From: RGIG3528 sp045629005
Lineage (GTDB): Bacteria; Bacillota; Clostridia; Lachnospirales; Lachnospiraceae
Direction of reading: 5' to 3'
NCBI GenBank assembly: GCA_045629005.1
Contig: JAZQQJ010000050.1
Location: 1 to 64,000 of the forward strand
Length of the DNA: 64,000 bases
The notes under the pieces were generated by a model, which was not told where the DNA came from, did not search any database, and worked only from the letters and a program-made list of their open reading frames with translations. Made by a program: the position numbers and the translations under genes. Below, piece by piece: positions 1 through 9,303 of this stretch (position 1 is the first letter of the stretch; every line of letters begins with the position of its first letter).

Positions 1-123
1 CGCCGGCGTTGGGCTGTCCGGAATAACAGCCGTCTGCCCACCGATTGTGCACCCGTTTAGCATTAGTATCGATACAAGGATAAAAAATATGCAGGTTTTT
101 CTAAATTTGAATTTATTTACCAT
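1..123 (-). CDS. lipoprotein, N-terminal part only (runs off the left edge)
   Basis: The first 41 codons of a minus-strand gene are visible. It starts with ATG at 123-121 after a good AAGGAG ribosome binding site 3-4 bases upstream. The peptide has a basic start (KFKFRK), a hydrophobic stretch and an L-N-G-C lipobox near residue 24, so it should be cleaved and lipidated and face the outside of the membrane. The remaining residues are Gly/Pro-rich and carry no family signal. It lies downstream of a YesM-type sensor kinase, a position often held by sugar-binding lipoproteins, but that role is an inference. It is separated from the kinase by a repeat array. Confidence 0.7.
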   Translation of the reverse strand, partial: MVNKFKFRKTCIFFILVSILMLNGCTIGGQTAVIPDSPTPA

Positions 124-157
124 GTTTCTCCTTACATACTGAACGTCCCCTTACAAA

Positions 158-541
158 GTTACATATTTCAGGTTTTTACCCTTTTTATGTAAACTTGTAT
201 GGTATTTCACCCGCTTGTTCAACCGCAGAGTTACATATTTGGCTTGTTTTACTCATTTTATGTAACCCCGGCACCTCTTTTTCAGCCGTAAGGTTACATA
301 TTTGGCTTGTTTTGCCTGATTTATGTAACCCCGCCACCGCTTTCCCGACCGCAAGGTTACATATTTGGCTTGTTTTGCCTGATTTATGTAACCCCGCCAC
401 CGTTTTCCCGACCGCAAGGTTACATATTTGGCTTGTTTTACTCATTTTATGTAACCCTGCCACCTCTTTTTCAGCCGCAAGGTTACATATTTGGCTTGTT
501 TTACTCATTTTATGTAACCCCGCCACCTCTTTTTCCGACGG
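158..541. repeat. palindromic tandem repeat array 1 (63-bp period)
   Basis: One degenerate copy (158-194) is followed by five units starting near 229, 292, 355, 418 and 481, an exact 63-bp period. Each unit has a 39-nt imperfect palindrome with arms GGTTACATA and TATGTAACC. The block GGTTACATATTTGGCTTG is constant, and the right side of the loop alternates between GCCTGATTT and ACTCATTTT. Linkers are about 24 nt (CCGCCACCTC...CCGCAA). The array fills the gap between the sensor kinase stop and the lipoprotein start. It is open in several frames only because 63 is a multiple of 3. Array 2 has a 62-bp period, so I do not call a protein here. Confidence 0.95.
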
Positions 542-574
542 CAATTTGCTCGCCTCACATGCTATTCTGTCTTT

Positions 575-2389
575 TCACAGTATCGGCAGAATCAGTCTTA
601 CGCGCGTTCCTTCACCGGGAACGGTATGAATCTCAATGCCGTATTCATCTCCATAATTCAGCTTAATTCGACGATTTATGTTGTAGAGCGCAATGCCTGA
701 AGTCTTTCTTTCCTTTTCATAATGTTCAACGCGGTGAAGTACCATATTCATCGTTTCATCATCCATGCCGCCTGCATTGTCGGAAAGATCGACCATAACC
801 TTTCCTTCGGCTAAATATATGGCAACCCAGACTTTTCCGTTTTCCTCGCGTTTTTCAAGACCGTGGACGACGGAATTCTCAACAATCGGCTGCATAATAA
901 GCGGCAGACATCTGTACTCATCGAGAATCATATCAGGCTGAATGTTAACCTGATAATCTATTCTGTCGCCGAAACGCAGCTTCTGAATCTGAAGATAATT
1001 CATTACGTGATCGAGTTCCTTTTGAAGCGTTGACTCTGTAGTCCCCGTATTCTCGAGCACATAGCGCATTGACTGTCCAAGCAGTTTAATTGCAGTGGCT
1101 ACGTCCCTGTCATTATTGGTCAGAGCCTTCATTCGAATCATTTCAAGCGTATTGTACAGGAAGTGCGGATTTATCTGGCTTGCAAGCACTTTGAACTCCA
1201 TCTTCTGCTGGTCGTTCTGAATTTGTCTTTCCTTTATTTCTGCCTCATACTGCTGTGCTTCCATCTTTTCAATATTATCAACCATCAGCATAAGGTCGTC
1301 ATATGCATCCGAAAGCTCCGCACTTGAATACACCTTGTTTTTATTCCCGCGTGTCACTTCGTTTTCGCCCTTATGGCTTGCATTGTACATATCATCACGA
1401 AGAGCTTTCACTTCCTTCGTAAATTTACGCGTAAAGCCCGCAATTATGATAATGGGAAGAGTTGCCACGAAAACAAGCAGAAGAATTGAAAGCCCCTGCA
1501 TTTTGTAAATGTTTTTGTAGGCATTTGTATCATAGCTGACAATATAAATCTGCGTGTCCGCACTCTTCGAAGGCTTGATGGATGCAACACTCGTAAGAGC
1601 CTTCTCCCCTTTATACTCTGTAGTCAGGTCGTTACCATAACGCACTCTTTCATACTCGATTCCGACATTTTCATCAATGTATGTTTTCATGGTATCCGGA
1701 TTCGTGCCGAAGAAAACAGGCTCCCGGTTAACTGTCATAAGAGTCTGGTAGCCAAGGCTTTCAATACGGCTGTTCAAATACGAATTGCTGACCTTTATCA
1801 TGACAACAGCACTTTCACCTGTCTCAACAACAACCATCTTTCTGATGAGTGCAAGTGCGGTTACTTCATTGCCGTAATTGTCCTTGTATTGAAGGCTTGT
1901 CCAAAAAGCTGCAAAACCACCATTGGCTCTCCGGTACCACTCGCTGTTTCGGATTTCTTCGCCTACTTTGACAATTCTTCCATATGTCCACACAGAATCA
2001 CTTTCAGAATAAATTGTAATCTCTCCTATGCCCGTATACTTGGCAACATAGGGGTCTACTACTGTCGTATTGTTGTAAGCGGTCATGAACTGTGTTTTAT
2101 TTTCATACTCGTCGGAAAGAAGTTTTGACAGATTTTCGTTATAGCAAATACTGTCCGACACGTTGTAAATGTACGTAGTCAGGTCATACATTGTCTGGCG
2201 GACACCGGAATTGTACGAAGACAAAAGCTTTCCGTAATACTGTACCTGGTTGGTATATGTCGTTACCAGAAGCACCGTACCGATTATAAGTACGGGGAGC
2301 AGCATTGTGGTCAGATACAAGAGCCTTAACTGTGTACCGATGTGAAGCTTTTTCTTTTGTTTTTTTTCGGAAGACATGGTATTTTTCAT
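575..2389 (-). CDS. YesM/LytS-type sensor histidine kinase
   Basis: A 604-residue membrane sensor kinase. A membrane segment at about residues 22-45 is followed by a roughly 250-residue extracellular region of the dCache type, a second membrane segment at about 297-319, and a linker. The His_kinase domain has the motif SQINPHFLYNTLE, with the phospho-acceptor His near residue 408. The C-terminal HATPase domain has an N-box (QPIVENSVVHG) and a G-box (DNAGGMD). Such kinases usually pair with an AraC-type response regulator and control sugar uptake genes. No receiver-domain partner is present in the window; it could lie past the left edge. The gene diverges from the acetylesterase gene and has its own promoter. 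Confidence 0.9.
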   Translation of the reverse strand: MKNTMSSEKKQKKKLHIGTQLRLLYLTTMLLPVLIIGTVLLVTTYTNQVQYYGKLLSSYNSGVRQTMYDLTTYIYNVSDSICYNENLSKLLSDEYENKTQFMTAYNNTTVVDPYVAKYTGIGEITIYSESDSVWTYGRIVKVGEEIRNSEWYRRANGGFAAFWTSLQYKDNYGNEVTALALIRKMVVVETGESAVVMIKVSNSYLNSRIESLGYQTLMTVNREPVFFGTNPDTMKTYIDENVGIEYERVRYGNDLTTEYKGEKALTSVASIKPSKSADTQIYIVSYDTNAYKNIYKMQGLSILLLVFVATLPIIIIAGFTRKFTKEVKALRDDMYNASHKGENEVTRGNKNKVYSSAELSDAYDDLMLMVDNIEKMEAQQYEAEIKERQIQNDQQKMEFKVLASQINPHFLYNTLEMIRMKALTNNDRDVATAIKLLGQSMRYVLENTGTTESTLQKELDHVMNYLQIQKLRFGDRIDYQVNIQPDMILDEYRCLPLIMQPIVENSVVHGLEKREENGKVWVAIYLAEGKVMVDLSDNAGGMDDETMNMVLHRVEHYEKERKTSGIALYNINRRIKLNYGDEYGIEIHTVPGEGTRVRLILPIL

Positions 2390-2433
2390 GCGTTTCTTCT
2401 CTCATTCAGGCATTGTATTAGTTTTCTGAAAGA

Positions 2434-2462
2434 ATTATAATCGTTGAGTAGGCTGATGACAA
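2434..2462 (-). promoter_or_regulatory. sigma-A promoter for the sensor kinase
   Basis: Read on the minus strand, TTGTCA (2462-2457), a 17-base spacer and a perfect TATAAT (2439-2434) lie about 45 bases upstream of the kinase start. Confidence 0.75.
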
Positions 2463-2507
2463 CCTAAAAAAGTTTTCAAAAGTAACCATAAGAAAGCGAG
2501 ATTATTT

Positions 2508-4229
2508 ATGTCAAACTTTATTCATGACACGGTATATCCCACAGATTATTTTAATAAAAAGCCCACGCGCTTTAAGCCTGCGGCTGTATTTTCCGACCAT
2601 GCTGTTCTTCAGCGTGATGTGCCCGTTCGCATATTCGGAGAATGCCCGAACGGTTCTTTTGTAACCGCTGTCCTTATGCACAAAAAGAAATGGGTAGCCT
2701 CGGGAGAATGTATGGCTCACGCCTCCGACAGACAGATGTCCGTTCTTTCCGAAGAATTCATGATTACGTTAAAGCCTCAGTCAGCCGGCACGGATTATGA
2801 GCTCCGTCTCACCTGCAAATGGCCCGACGGTCACGAAGACACCATTACTTACAAAGACATAGCTTTTGGTGAAGTGTGGCTCGCAGGCGGTCAGTCAAAT
2901 ATGGAACTTGAGCTTCAAAACTGCAGCACAGGTAAAGAAACCCTCAAAAAGGACAAAAATCCAAATGTCCGTTTCTACTACACCCAGAAGGTTGCGTATT
3001 TCGGAGAGGATTTCTTTAATCACGAGGACAATTCAGGCTGGTCCCTTTACGATTCCGAATCAGCAAAGTGCTGGTCCGCTGTCGGATATTACTTTGCAAA
3101 AGAGCTTTCCGAAAAGCTTGGCTGCATCGTCGGTGTCATCGGTTGTAACTGGGGCGGGACAAGTGCATCCGCCTGGACCGATATTAACAATCTCAAATAC
3201 GATGCGGAGCTTTTCTCATACATAGAAGATTATGAAACCGACAAATCCCTTGAGGAGCAAAAAGCAGATTTGGACGAATACGAGGCATATGCTGCCGAGT
3301 GGCAGAAACGCATAGATGCATTTTATGCCGACCATCCGAAAGCTCCATGGAATGATGCAATGGCCTACGCCGGCGAGTGTCGTTATCCCGGTCCTCACAA
3401 TTCCTTCCTTCCGATGCGCCCGTCAGGTCTCTACGAAACAATGCTTAAACGAGTTGCCCCTTATACAATGCGAGGTGTCATCTTCTATCAAAGCGAAAGT
3501 GACGATCATAAGCCGACTCTTTATTCAAAGCTTTTTACAAAGATGATATCCGATTGGAGAAAGCTGTTCAAATCACCCGAACTTCCGTTTATGTTTGTTC
3601 AGCTTCCCGTTCATCAGTTCAGCGGGGACCCCGACTACAAAAACTGGTGCATTCTTCGTAACGAACAGCAGAAAGTTTTTGACAGCGTCAAAAATACCGG
3701 GATGGCCGTCGCCTTCGACCTTGGTGCCTTTGACAACATTCATCCCACCGAAAAGACGCAGGTTGCCCACAGGCTCTGCCTCCAGGCGCTCTGCCGTGTC
3801 TACGGCCTGCTCACCGAGGACAGAGTTTCGGGTCCGGCATTCGATTATGCCCTCATTGAAAACTATGGCAAAAAGGCCTCAAACGGCGTCAACCTTGAAA
3901 TCAATCTCGGAATAGGCGCGGACTGGGAACAGGAAAGCGCTACCGTCCGTATTTTCCTTAAGAACGGGAAAGGTATCGTAAAAAAAGAAAGTGTCCCCGA
4001 AGGAGACACTCGTCCTTTAAATGAAATTCCCGAAGCTCAGTTTGAGCTTTCCGAAAACGGAAAAACCTACTATCCTGCAATATGGAACATAAGTAAGGAT
4101 ACTATTAACCTCACCTGTGACGAGGTTACACACCCGCGCTTCGTTCGTTACGCCTGGACAAACTACTGCAGAATAAGCATTTTCGGAGCCAACGGCCTTC
4201 CGCTTGCACCGTTTTGCAGTGAGATTTAG
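2508..4229 (+). CDS. sialate O-acetylesterase (SASA family)
   Basis: A 573-residue enzyme of the SASA/GDSL-like esterase family, which removes O-acetyl groups from sialic acid or other acetylated sugars. The nucleophile motif GGQSNMELEL lies near residue 128. A later catalytic block contains DNIHPTEKTQVAHR, giving the Asp/His pair near residue 412. An N-terminal beta-rich region (FSDHAVLQRDVPV) precedes the catalytic domain, as is usual in bacterial members. No signal peptide is visible, so it probably acts in the cytoplasm on imported sugars. Its ribosome binding site is weak. The 3' end overlaps the convergent greA gene by 4 bp, with no terminator between them. Confidence 0.88.
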   Translation: MSNFIHDTVYPTDYFNKKPTRFKPAAVFSDHAVLQRDVPVRIFGECPNGSFVTAVLMHKKKWVASGECMAHASDRQMSVLSEEFMITLKPQSAGTDYELRLTCKWPDGHEDTITYKDIAFGEVWLAGGQSNMELELQNCSTGKETLKKDKNPNVRFYYTQKVAYFGEDFFNHEDNSGWSLYDSESAKCWSAVGYYFAKELSEKLGCIVGVIGCNWGGTSASAWTDINNLKYDAELFSYIEDYETDKSLEEQKADLDEYEAYAAEWQKRIDAFYADHPKAPWNDAMAYAGECRYPGPHNSFLPMRPSGLYETMLKRVAPYTMRGVIFYQSESDDHKPTLYSKLFTKMISDWRKLFKSPELPFMFVQLPVHQFSGDPDYKNWCILRNEQQKVFDSVKNTGMAVAFDLGAFDNIHPTEKTQVAHRLCLQALCRVYGLLTEDRVSGPAFDYALIENYGKKASNGVNLEINLGIGADWEQESATVRIFLKNGKGIVKKESVPEGDTRPLNEIPEAQFELSENGKTYYPAIWNISKDTINLTCDEVTHPRFVRYAWTNYCRISIFGANGLPLAPFCSEI

Positions 4230-4729
4230 AACTCTCTCAGTTTGTCGTTTGTGTCATCATCTGTTTTAATGATTTCACGAATGATAACATCATAAGAATA
4301 ATTGTCGTTTACCTTTACGGTAACTCTTTCGCCCTGCTTCTTTCCGAGCAGGGCTTTTCCTATTGGAGATTCAACGGAAACAAGCCCCGAAAGAGCATCG
4401 CCACGCACCGTTGTAACGATGCGGTAGGTTTCCTCACAATCGTCCTCTTCGACATACACCTTTACGGTATTGTTGACGCCCACTTCGTCATCTGCTGACG
4501 TATCGTCGATAATCTCGGCGGTTCTGATCATTCTTTCCAGGTAGCGGATGCGGCTCTCGTTTTTATTTTTCTCTTTCTTTGCCGCATAGTACTCGAAGTT
4601 CTCGGAAAGGTCGCCCTGCGCTCTTGCAACTTTAACATGCTCAAGCAGCTCGTGACGGGTAACTACCTTTCTCTCTTCGATTTCTTTTTCCATTTTTTCT
4701 ATATCCGATTTGGTAAGCTGGTTATTCAT
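4226..4729 (-). CDS. greA: transcription elongation factor GreA
   Basis: A 167-residue GreA. It rescues backtracked RNA polymerase by stimulating cleavage of the 3' end of the transcript. The N-terminal coiled coil carries the family motif GDLSENFEYYAAK with the acidic tip residues. The C-terminal FKBP-like domain contains SPIGKALLGKKQGERV. Length and order are normal. It is the last gene of a tightly packed operon, and its start overlaps the end of the asparagine-synthetase-like gene by 8 bp, which suggests translational coupling. The 3' end overlaps a convergent esterase gene by 4 bp, so transcripts from the two sides must meet there. Confidence 0.93.
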   Translation of the reverse strand: MNNQLTKSDIEKMEKEIEERKVVTRHELLEHVKVARAQGDLSENFEYYAAKKEKNKNESRIRYLERMIRTAEIIDDTSADDEVGVNNTVKVYVEEDDCEETYRIVTTVRGDALSGLVSVESPIGKALLGKKQGERVTVKVNDNYSYDVIIREIIKTDDDTNDKLREF

Positions 4730-6365
4730 ATTGCTTCTTCCATACGCAGAACACTACTATTGCCCATGCTTTGCGGTAGTATAACGGGTTCTGTGGTTCC
4801 TCCTTGCATTTATCCAAAAGTCCGATTGCGACTTCATTATTGATGTATTCGTCAATGTCTGTGCTGTTTATAATATCTCTTGCCCAGTCGTTCAGTTCGC
4901 CGGAAAGCCATACACGTGTAGGAACGGGATATCCCTTTTTCTTTCCGTTTTTAACTTCCTCTGTGATGTACTCTTCAAAAGCCTCGCGGAGAATGACTTT
5001 ATTGCGCTCACCATCGAGTTTCTCGGAGCGGGTAAGTGTCCTTGCAAGGTCTGTAACAGCATTGTCCATAAAAGGCATTACTACGTTAAGACCACGCTCC
5101 GAACAACCTTTGCCCGAAACAACGTTAATGTCGCCCGGAAGCCAGAGATTTGTATCGATGTACTGCATCTGGTCCATTTCGGAAAGATCCTCAACCTGAC
5201 GGAACAGAGGCCCGGTAACATCCGTAAACTTAACGGATTTGTCATAGTTTTTAAGGAGGAGTTTCTTTTCATTTTCCGTGAAAAGGAATGTATTGCCGAC
5301 GAATCTGTCCTTGAGCGGCACACAGCCTCTTCTGAGGAAATCCTTGCCCCTTGCGCTGTCCTTCATATGGCTGGCAAAAGACCAGATGACTTTTTTCACA
5401 GGTGCAGGAAGCGCTTTGACTTTGAGCACCTTTCCGCGCGGATTATAGACATGGTAGCCGCCCCAAAGCTCATCAGAGCCTTCTCCGGAAAGTATGACAT
5501 CTGTCTTTCCCGCTGCCGCTTTGGCAATTAAGGAAACCGCAACTGCGGACGGATCTGCGACAGGCACGCCCATGGCTTCCACTGCAAAAGGAACAGCTTC
5601 CTTAAAGTCCTCCGCTGTAATCTTCACAACCTCGTGCTTTATTCCGTAGGCCTTTGCGGAACGTGCCGCAACATCAGCCTCCGAAAAGCCCGGAACATCA
5701 TAGCCTATTGTATAAGCTGTAAGATTCTTATGGTCCTTTGCAGCAATAGCAGCGAGGATGGAAGAATCAAGGCCTCCCGAAAGAAACGCTGCGGGATTCT
5801 CGTAGCCTTCAAGGCTCTCTTTAACAGCATTCTTGAGAGCACGGCGTATTTCTTTTCTGAAAGAGGCGCGGTCCGGCTTAACAACCGGCGCCGGCTTCCA
5901 GACATTGTACTTGACCGCTTCAAGCTTGCCGTCAAAAATAATGTAGTAGCCTGCTCTCACAGCATAAACGCTGCGTCCTATGGTAAGCGGCTCCGGAACG
6001 TACTGGAATGTAAGATAGTGCTGTAGCGAAGTCTTGTCAATAACACACCCCTGTGCCTCGAAGCAAGGTCTGAAGTGCGTAGATACAATAAGCTCATTAT
6101 CATTAATCGTATAGTAAAGCTGACGTGAGCCGAGTCTGTCACGTCCCATGTAGAATCTGTTGCTTCTCTTGTCATAAAGAATTATGGCAAAGCTTCCGTT
6201 AAGCTCGGAAATAACATCATCAAACTCTCCTTCAAGGAAAAGTTCCCAAAGAGGTTTTGTGCCTTTTGCTTCTCCATCAAGAAACAGGTCTATGTCCTTA
6301 TCTGAATACAGGCTTTCGGCACCGCTTATTTGTTTTAAAGAATAATCTATTCTCAGGGTAATCAT
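4722..6365 (-). CDS. asparagine synthetase-like protein with shortened glutaminase domain
   Basis: A 547-residue protein of the class II asparagine synthetase family. The C-terminal synthetase domain has the PP-loop SGGLDSSIL near residue 190 and the motif SGEGSDELWGGY, so it should adenylate a carboxylate such as aspartate. The N-terminal glutamine amidotransferase domain is shortened. The family normally begins Met-Cys-Gly-Ile with a catalytic Cys2 and reaches the LNG.FAF..D block about 95 residues in. Here the protein begins MITLRIDYSLKQ and reaches LNGSFAIILYD near residue 58. No Cys2 is present, and the start is fixed by the 4-bp overlap with pyrF. It may use free ammonia or have another amidation/cyclisation role. 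Confidence 0.8.
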   Translation of the reverse strand: MITLRIDYSLKQISGAESLYSDKDIDLFLDGEAKGTKPLWELFLEGEFDDVISELNGSFAIILYDKRSNRFYMGRDRLGSRQLYYTINDNELIVSTHFRPCFEAQGCVIDKTSLQHYLTFQYVPEPLTIGRSVYAVRAGYYIIFDGKLEAVKYNVWKPAPVVKPDRASFRKEIRRALKNAVKESLEGYENPAAFLSGGLDSSILAAIAAKDHKNLTAYTIGYDVPGFSEADVAARSAKAYGIKHEVVKITAEDFKEAVPFAVEAMGVPVADPSAVAVSLIAKAAAGKTDVILSGEGSDELWGGYHVYNPRGKVLKVKALPAPVKKVIWSFASHMKDSARGKDFLRRGCVPLKDRFVGNTFLFTENEKKLLLKNYDKSVKFTDVTGPLFRQVEDLSEMDQMQYIDTNLWLPGDINVVSGKGCSERGLNVVMPFMDNAVTDLARTLTRSEKLDGERNKVILREAFEEYITEEVKNGKKKGYPVPTRVWLSGELNDWARDIINSTDIDEYINNEVAIGLLDKCKEEPQNPLYYRKAWAIVVFCVWKKQYE

Positions 6366-7282
6366 TTTAATGAGTCCTTAATGTCTTTTTTCATTGCGAG
6401 AACAGCTTCTCTGGCAGCCTCTGCAAAACCTGTGTCGCCAAAGTTCTTATACTGTTCCTGTTTATATGCTGCAATAATGCCTCTGGAAGAATTGACAATG
6501 GCACCGAGACCATCGTTGTTAAAGAACACCTTGAGGTCCTTGCCCTTGCCGCCCTGTGCACCGTAACCGGGCACAAGGATGTATGTCTTAGGCATAAGCT
6601 TTCTGAGCTTCTCTCCCATTTCAGGATATGTGGCACCTACAACACATCCGACATTGGAGTACTCGCCGTCCATAGAGTCATTTCCCCACTCAACAACCTT
6701 ATCTGCCACGTGCTCGTAAAGAGGGCGGCCGTCAATTATTCTGTCCTGGAATTCCCCACTGGAAGGATTGCTTGTTTTTACAAGTACGAAGATTCCTTTG
6801 TTGAAGTCATTACAAGCCTGAACAAACGGCTTAACACCATCACTTCCGAGGTAAGGATTGACTGTTGCGAAATCAGTACCGAAAGGCTCAAACTCCGTAC
6901 CGCCGATTTCAATTTTACCGAGGTGAGCTGTTGCATACGCTCCGGATGTGGAGCCGATGTCGCCGCGCTTAACATCGCCAATTACGATAAGTCCCTTTTC
7001 CTTTGCATACTCAACAGTTTTCACATAAGCAGAAAGGCCGGGAATACCGAACTGCTCATACATTGCGATCTGAGGTTTAACTGCAGGAACAAGGTCCGCA
7101 AAGGAATCAATCAGCTTTCTGTTGTAGCGCCATATTGCATCAGCAACGCCCTCAAGATTCTCTCCGAACTCTTCAAAGGAATTCTTTTTGAGATACTCGG
7201 GAATGTAATTCAGCATAGGATCAAGTCCTACAACAATTGGTGCATCCTTTTTTACAATCTCATCAATAAGTTTCTGAATCAT
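6362..7282 (-). CDS. pyrF: orotidine 5'-phosphate decarboxylase
   Basis: A 306-residue OMP decarboxylase of the longer subfamily (type 2, about 300 residues). It makes UMP in the last step of de novo pyrimidine synthesis. The catalytic DVKRGDIGSTS motif lies near residue 103, and the phosphate-binding end region VNSSRGIIAAY near residue 270. Stop and start overlap the neighbours by 4 bp on both sides (ATGA), so it is coupled to pyrC upstream and to the asparagine-synthetase-like gene downstream. Confidence 0.95.
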   Translation of the reverse strand: MIQKLIDEIVKKDAPIVVGLDPMLNYIPEYLKKNSFEEFGENLEGVADAIWRYNRKLIDSFADLVPAVKPQIAMYEQFGIPGLSAYVKTVEYAKEKGLIVIGDVKRGDIGSTSGAYATAHLGKIEIGGTEFEPFGTDFATVNPYLGSDGVKPFVQACNDFNKGIFVLVKTSNPSSGEFQDRIIDGRPLYEHVADKVVEWGNDSMDGEYSNVGCVVGATYPEMGEKLRKLMPKTYILVPGYGAQGGKGKDLKVFFNNDGLGAIVNSSRGIIAAYKQEQYKNFGDTGFAEAAREAVLAMKKDIKDSLK

Positions 7283-8556
7283 ACAGTTTTTCCTCCGACT
7301 AATGTGCGTACAACCTTACCGTAATATTTCATTCCTTCGTAAGGAGTATTTTTCCCTTTTGATTTAAAGTCAACCGATTTTATTTCATATTCCCTGTCTA
7401 TGTCAACAATAACTATATCGGCGGGATAATTTTCTTTAAGCGTTCCGATGTCTCTACCGAGTATTTCGGCAGGCTTTGCGCTCATCCTTGTGATAAGCTC
7501 GGAAAGTTGCATTTTACCACGTCTTACAAGTGTAGTATAGCACACGGGAAATGCTGTTTCCAAACCAACTATTCCAAAGGGAGCTCCCATAAAGCCCCTC
7601 ATTTTTTCTTCCTCGGAATGAGGTGCATGGTCTGTTGCAATGGCATCAACCACTCCGTCCTCTATTGCTTTTCGGAGTGCTTCCATGTCTTTCTTTCCTC
7701 TGAGAGGAGGATTCATTTTCCAGTTTGCATCGTCTGAGGGGATGTTCTCGTCACAAAGTGATATGTAATGAGGGCCTGTTTCCGCAGTAAGCCTTACGCC
7801 ATCTTCTTTTGCTTTTTTAATGTAGGCAGGCGCGTTCTTAGTGGAGCAGTGACAGAGATGAAGCTGAACGCCCGTTTCTTTTGCAAGAACGATATCACGC
7901 TCTGCCATACTGTCCTCAACATCAAGGGATATGCCCGGAAGATTCATCTCTTCGGACCTTTTCCCTTTGTTCATTACTCCCCCGAAAAGAAGCTTCTTTT
8001 CCTCGCAGTGGTCGAAAATAGGAATCCCGGCTTCCTTTGCGCGGAGCATTGCTTCCCTCATAAGTGCAGGATTGTCAACGGACTTCCCGTCTTCACTCAG
8101 GGCAACGGCGCCCGCAGCCTTAACACCTTCTATGTCGACAAGCTCCTGCCCTGCCTGTGAAAGAGTAACAGATGCTATGGGAAGAACATTCACACAAGCA
8201 TCTTTTGCACGTTCCATAACCCATTTAACCTGCTCCGGTGAATCGATTACAGGCTTTGTATTGGGCATGACGCACACAGTTGTAAAACCTCCCGCAGCAG
8301 CAGCGTGTGAGCCCGTTTCTATTGTTTCTTTGTATTCAAAACCGGGCTCTCTGAAATGAACGTGAAGGTCAACAAAACCGGGGAACACATAAAGCCCCGA
8401 AGCATCGATAACTTCACAGTCTGTGAGGTCTTCCGGTGCCTCATCCACGATGCTTTTTACCTTACCATTCTCCAAAAAAAGCGTACACACCTTGTCAACT
8501 CCGGCTTTGGGGTCAACAAGGTGTCCGTTTTTAATTACAGTATTATTGCTTTTCAT
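7279..8556 (-). CDS. pyrC: dihydroorotase
   Basis: A 425-residue class I dihydroorotase, which interconverts carbamoyl-aspartate and dihydroorotate in pyrimidine synthesis. The metal-binding motif DLHVHFREPG lies near residue 60 and the ATDHAPHS block near residue 304. The usual bridging-carboxylate and substrate regions (GGFTTVCVMPNTKP) are intact. Length is typical. It overlaps pyrF by 4 bp, which supports a shared transcript, and it overlaps the end of the TruA-like gene by 14 bp. Confidence 0.95.
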   Translation of the reverse strand: MKSNNTVIKNGHLVDPKAGVDKVCTLFLENGKVKSIVDEAPEDLTDCEVIDASGLYVFPGFVDLHVHFREPGFEYKETIETGSHAAAAGGFTTVCVMPNTKPVIDSPEQVKWVMERAKDACVNVLPIASVTLSQAGQELVDIEGVKAAGAVALSEDGKSVDNPALMREAMLRAKEAGIPIFDHCEEKKLLFGGVMNKGKRSEEMNLPGISLDVEDSMAERDIVLAKETGVQLHLCHCSTKNAPAYIKKAKEDGVRLTAETGPHYISLCDENIPSDDANWKMNPPLRGKKDMEALRKAIEDGVVDAIATDHAPHSEEEKMRGFMGAPFGIVGLETAFPVCYTTLVRRGKMQLSELITRMSAKPAEILGRDIGTLKENYPADIVIVDIDREYEIKSVDFKSKGKNTPYEGMKYYGKVVRTLVGGKTV

Positions 8557-9301
8557 ATATAACCTCGCTCAGGAACAGACCTTTCGGCTCTATTGCCTCC
8601 GGGCTGAGTGAGCGGTCTCCGCTTTCAAAAATACGATTTATTACTTCGGGCTCATTCTCATGAAGTCCGATTGATACAAGAAGTGCAACAATGATTCTTG
8701 CCATGTTGGGCCAAAAATCATCTGCCTTAAGTGTAACAGAGATCTCGTTTCCTGCATCGTATATGGAAATGTCCTCCATATTTCTCATAGTGGACTTTTT
8801 CATACGCGGGTTGTCGGAAAAGCCCTTAAAATCATGCTTTCCCTGAAGAAGCTTTGCGGCCTTTTTCATCGTCGGTACGTCAAGCCTCTTAAAACAGTAG
8901 TGATTGTACTTTCTTTCGAAAACCGACGGTACTTCGCCAACCGTAAGCCTGTACTCAAAAACAAAACCTTTTGCATTGAAGGACGGATGGAATCTTTCAT
9001 CAACATCGTCAGCCTCAAGAACTGCAATGTCCCTCGGGAGGTAGCGGTTCAGATACTGCTTCATCTCCAGCGGAGATTTGCGCGACGCTGTCTTGAACGT
9101 TGTAACCTGCCTTAACGCATGCACTCCGGCCTCTGTTCGAATGGCGGGAATAAGCTCAACAGGCGTGCCCTCCATTTCCTTGAGGACATCGGAGATGCGG
9201 TCGGAAATGCTTCCGTCCTTTTTCCCGTTGCCTTTGTCGCTTTTAACCCACCCGTCATAGCGCGAGCCGTCATATTCGATTATTAATTTAATGTTTCGCA
9301 T
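8543..9301 (-). CDS. TruA-family pseudouridine synthase-like protein with Glu at the catalytic position
   Basis: A 252-residue protein of the TruA family. Family enzymes turn uridines 38-40 of tRNA anticodon arms into pseudouridine, using a single catalytic Asp in the motif R-T-D-A-G-V-H-A. Here the codon is GAG and the motif reads IRTEAGVHALRQ, so the Asp is replaced by Glu near residue 58. The first motif is also altered (YDGSRYDGWVKS; the usual GWQxQ is lost) and the next helix is divergent (SISDRISDVLKEM). The rest of the fold, including FMKKSTMRN and FWPNMARI blocks, is recognisable. It may be a second paralogue with weak or changed activity. It lies between the amidase-like gene and pyrC. 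Confidence 0.8.
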   Translation of the reverse strand: MRNIKLIIEYDGSRYDGWVKSDKGNGKKDGSISDRISDVLKEMEGTPVELIPAIRTEAGVHALRQVTTFKTASRKSPLEMKQYLNRYLPRDIAVLEADDVDERFHPSFNAKGFVFEYRLTVGEVPSVFERKYNHYCFKRLDVPTMKKAAKLLQGKHDFKGFSDNPRMKKSTMRNMEDISIYDAGNEISVTLKADDFWPNMARIIVALLVSIGLHENEPEVINRIFESGDRSLSPEAIEPKGLFLSEVIYEKQ

Positions 9302-9303
9302 GT

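Noticed and set aside
185..544. A 119-residue open frame made of a 21-residue repeat (minus strand), with matching frames at 195-629 (plus) and 48529-48888 (plus)
   Set aside because: Open on both strands only because the repeat is 63 bp; the related array 2 has a 62-bp period and no open frame. No ribosome binding site is seen.
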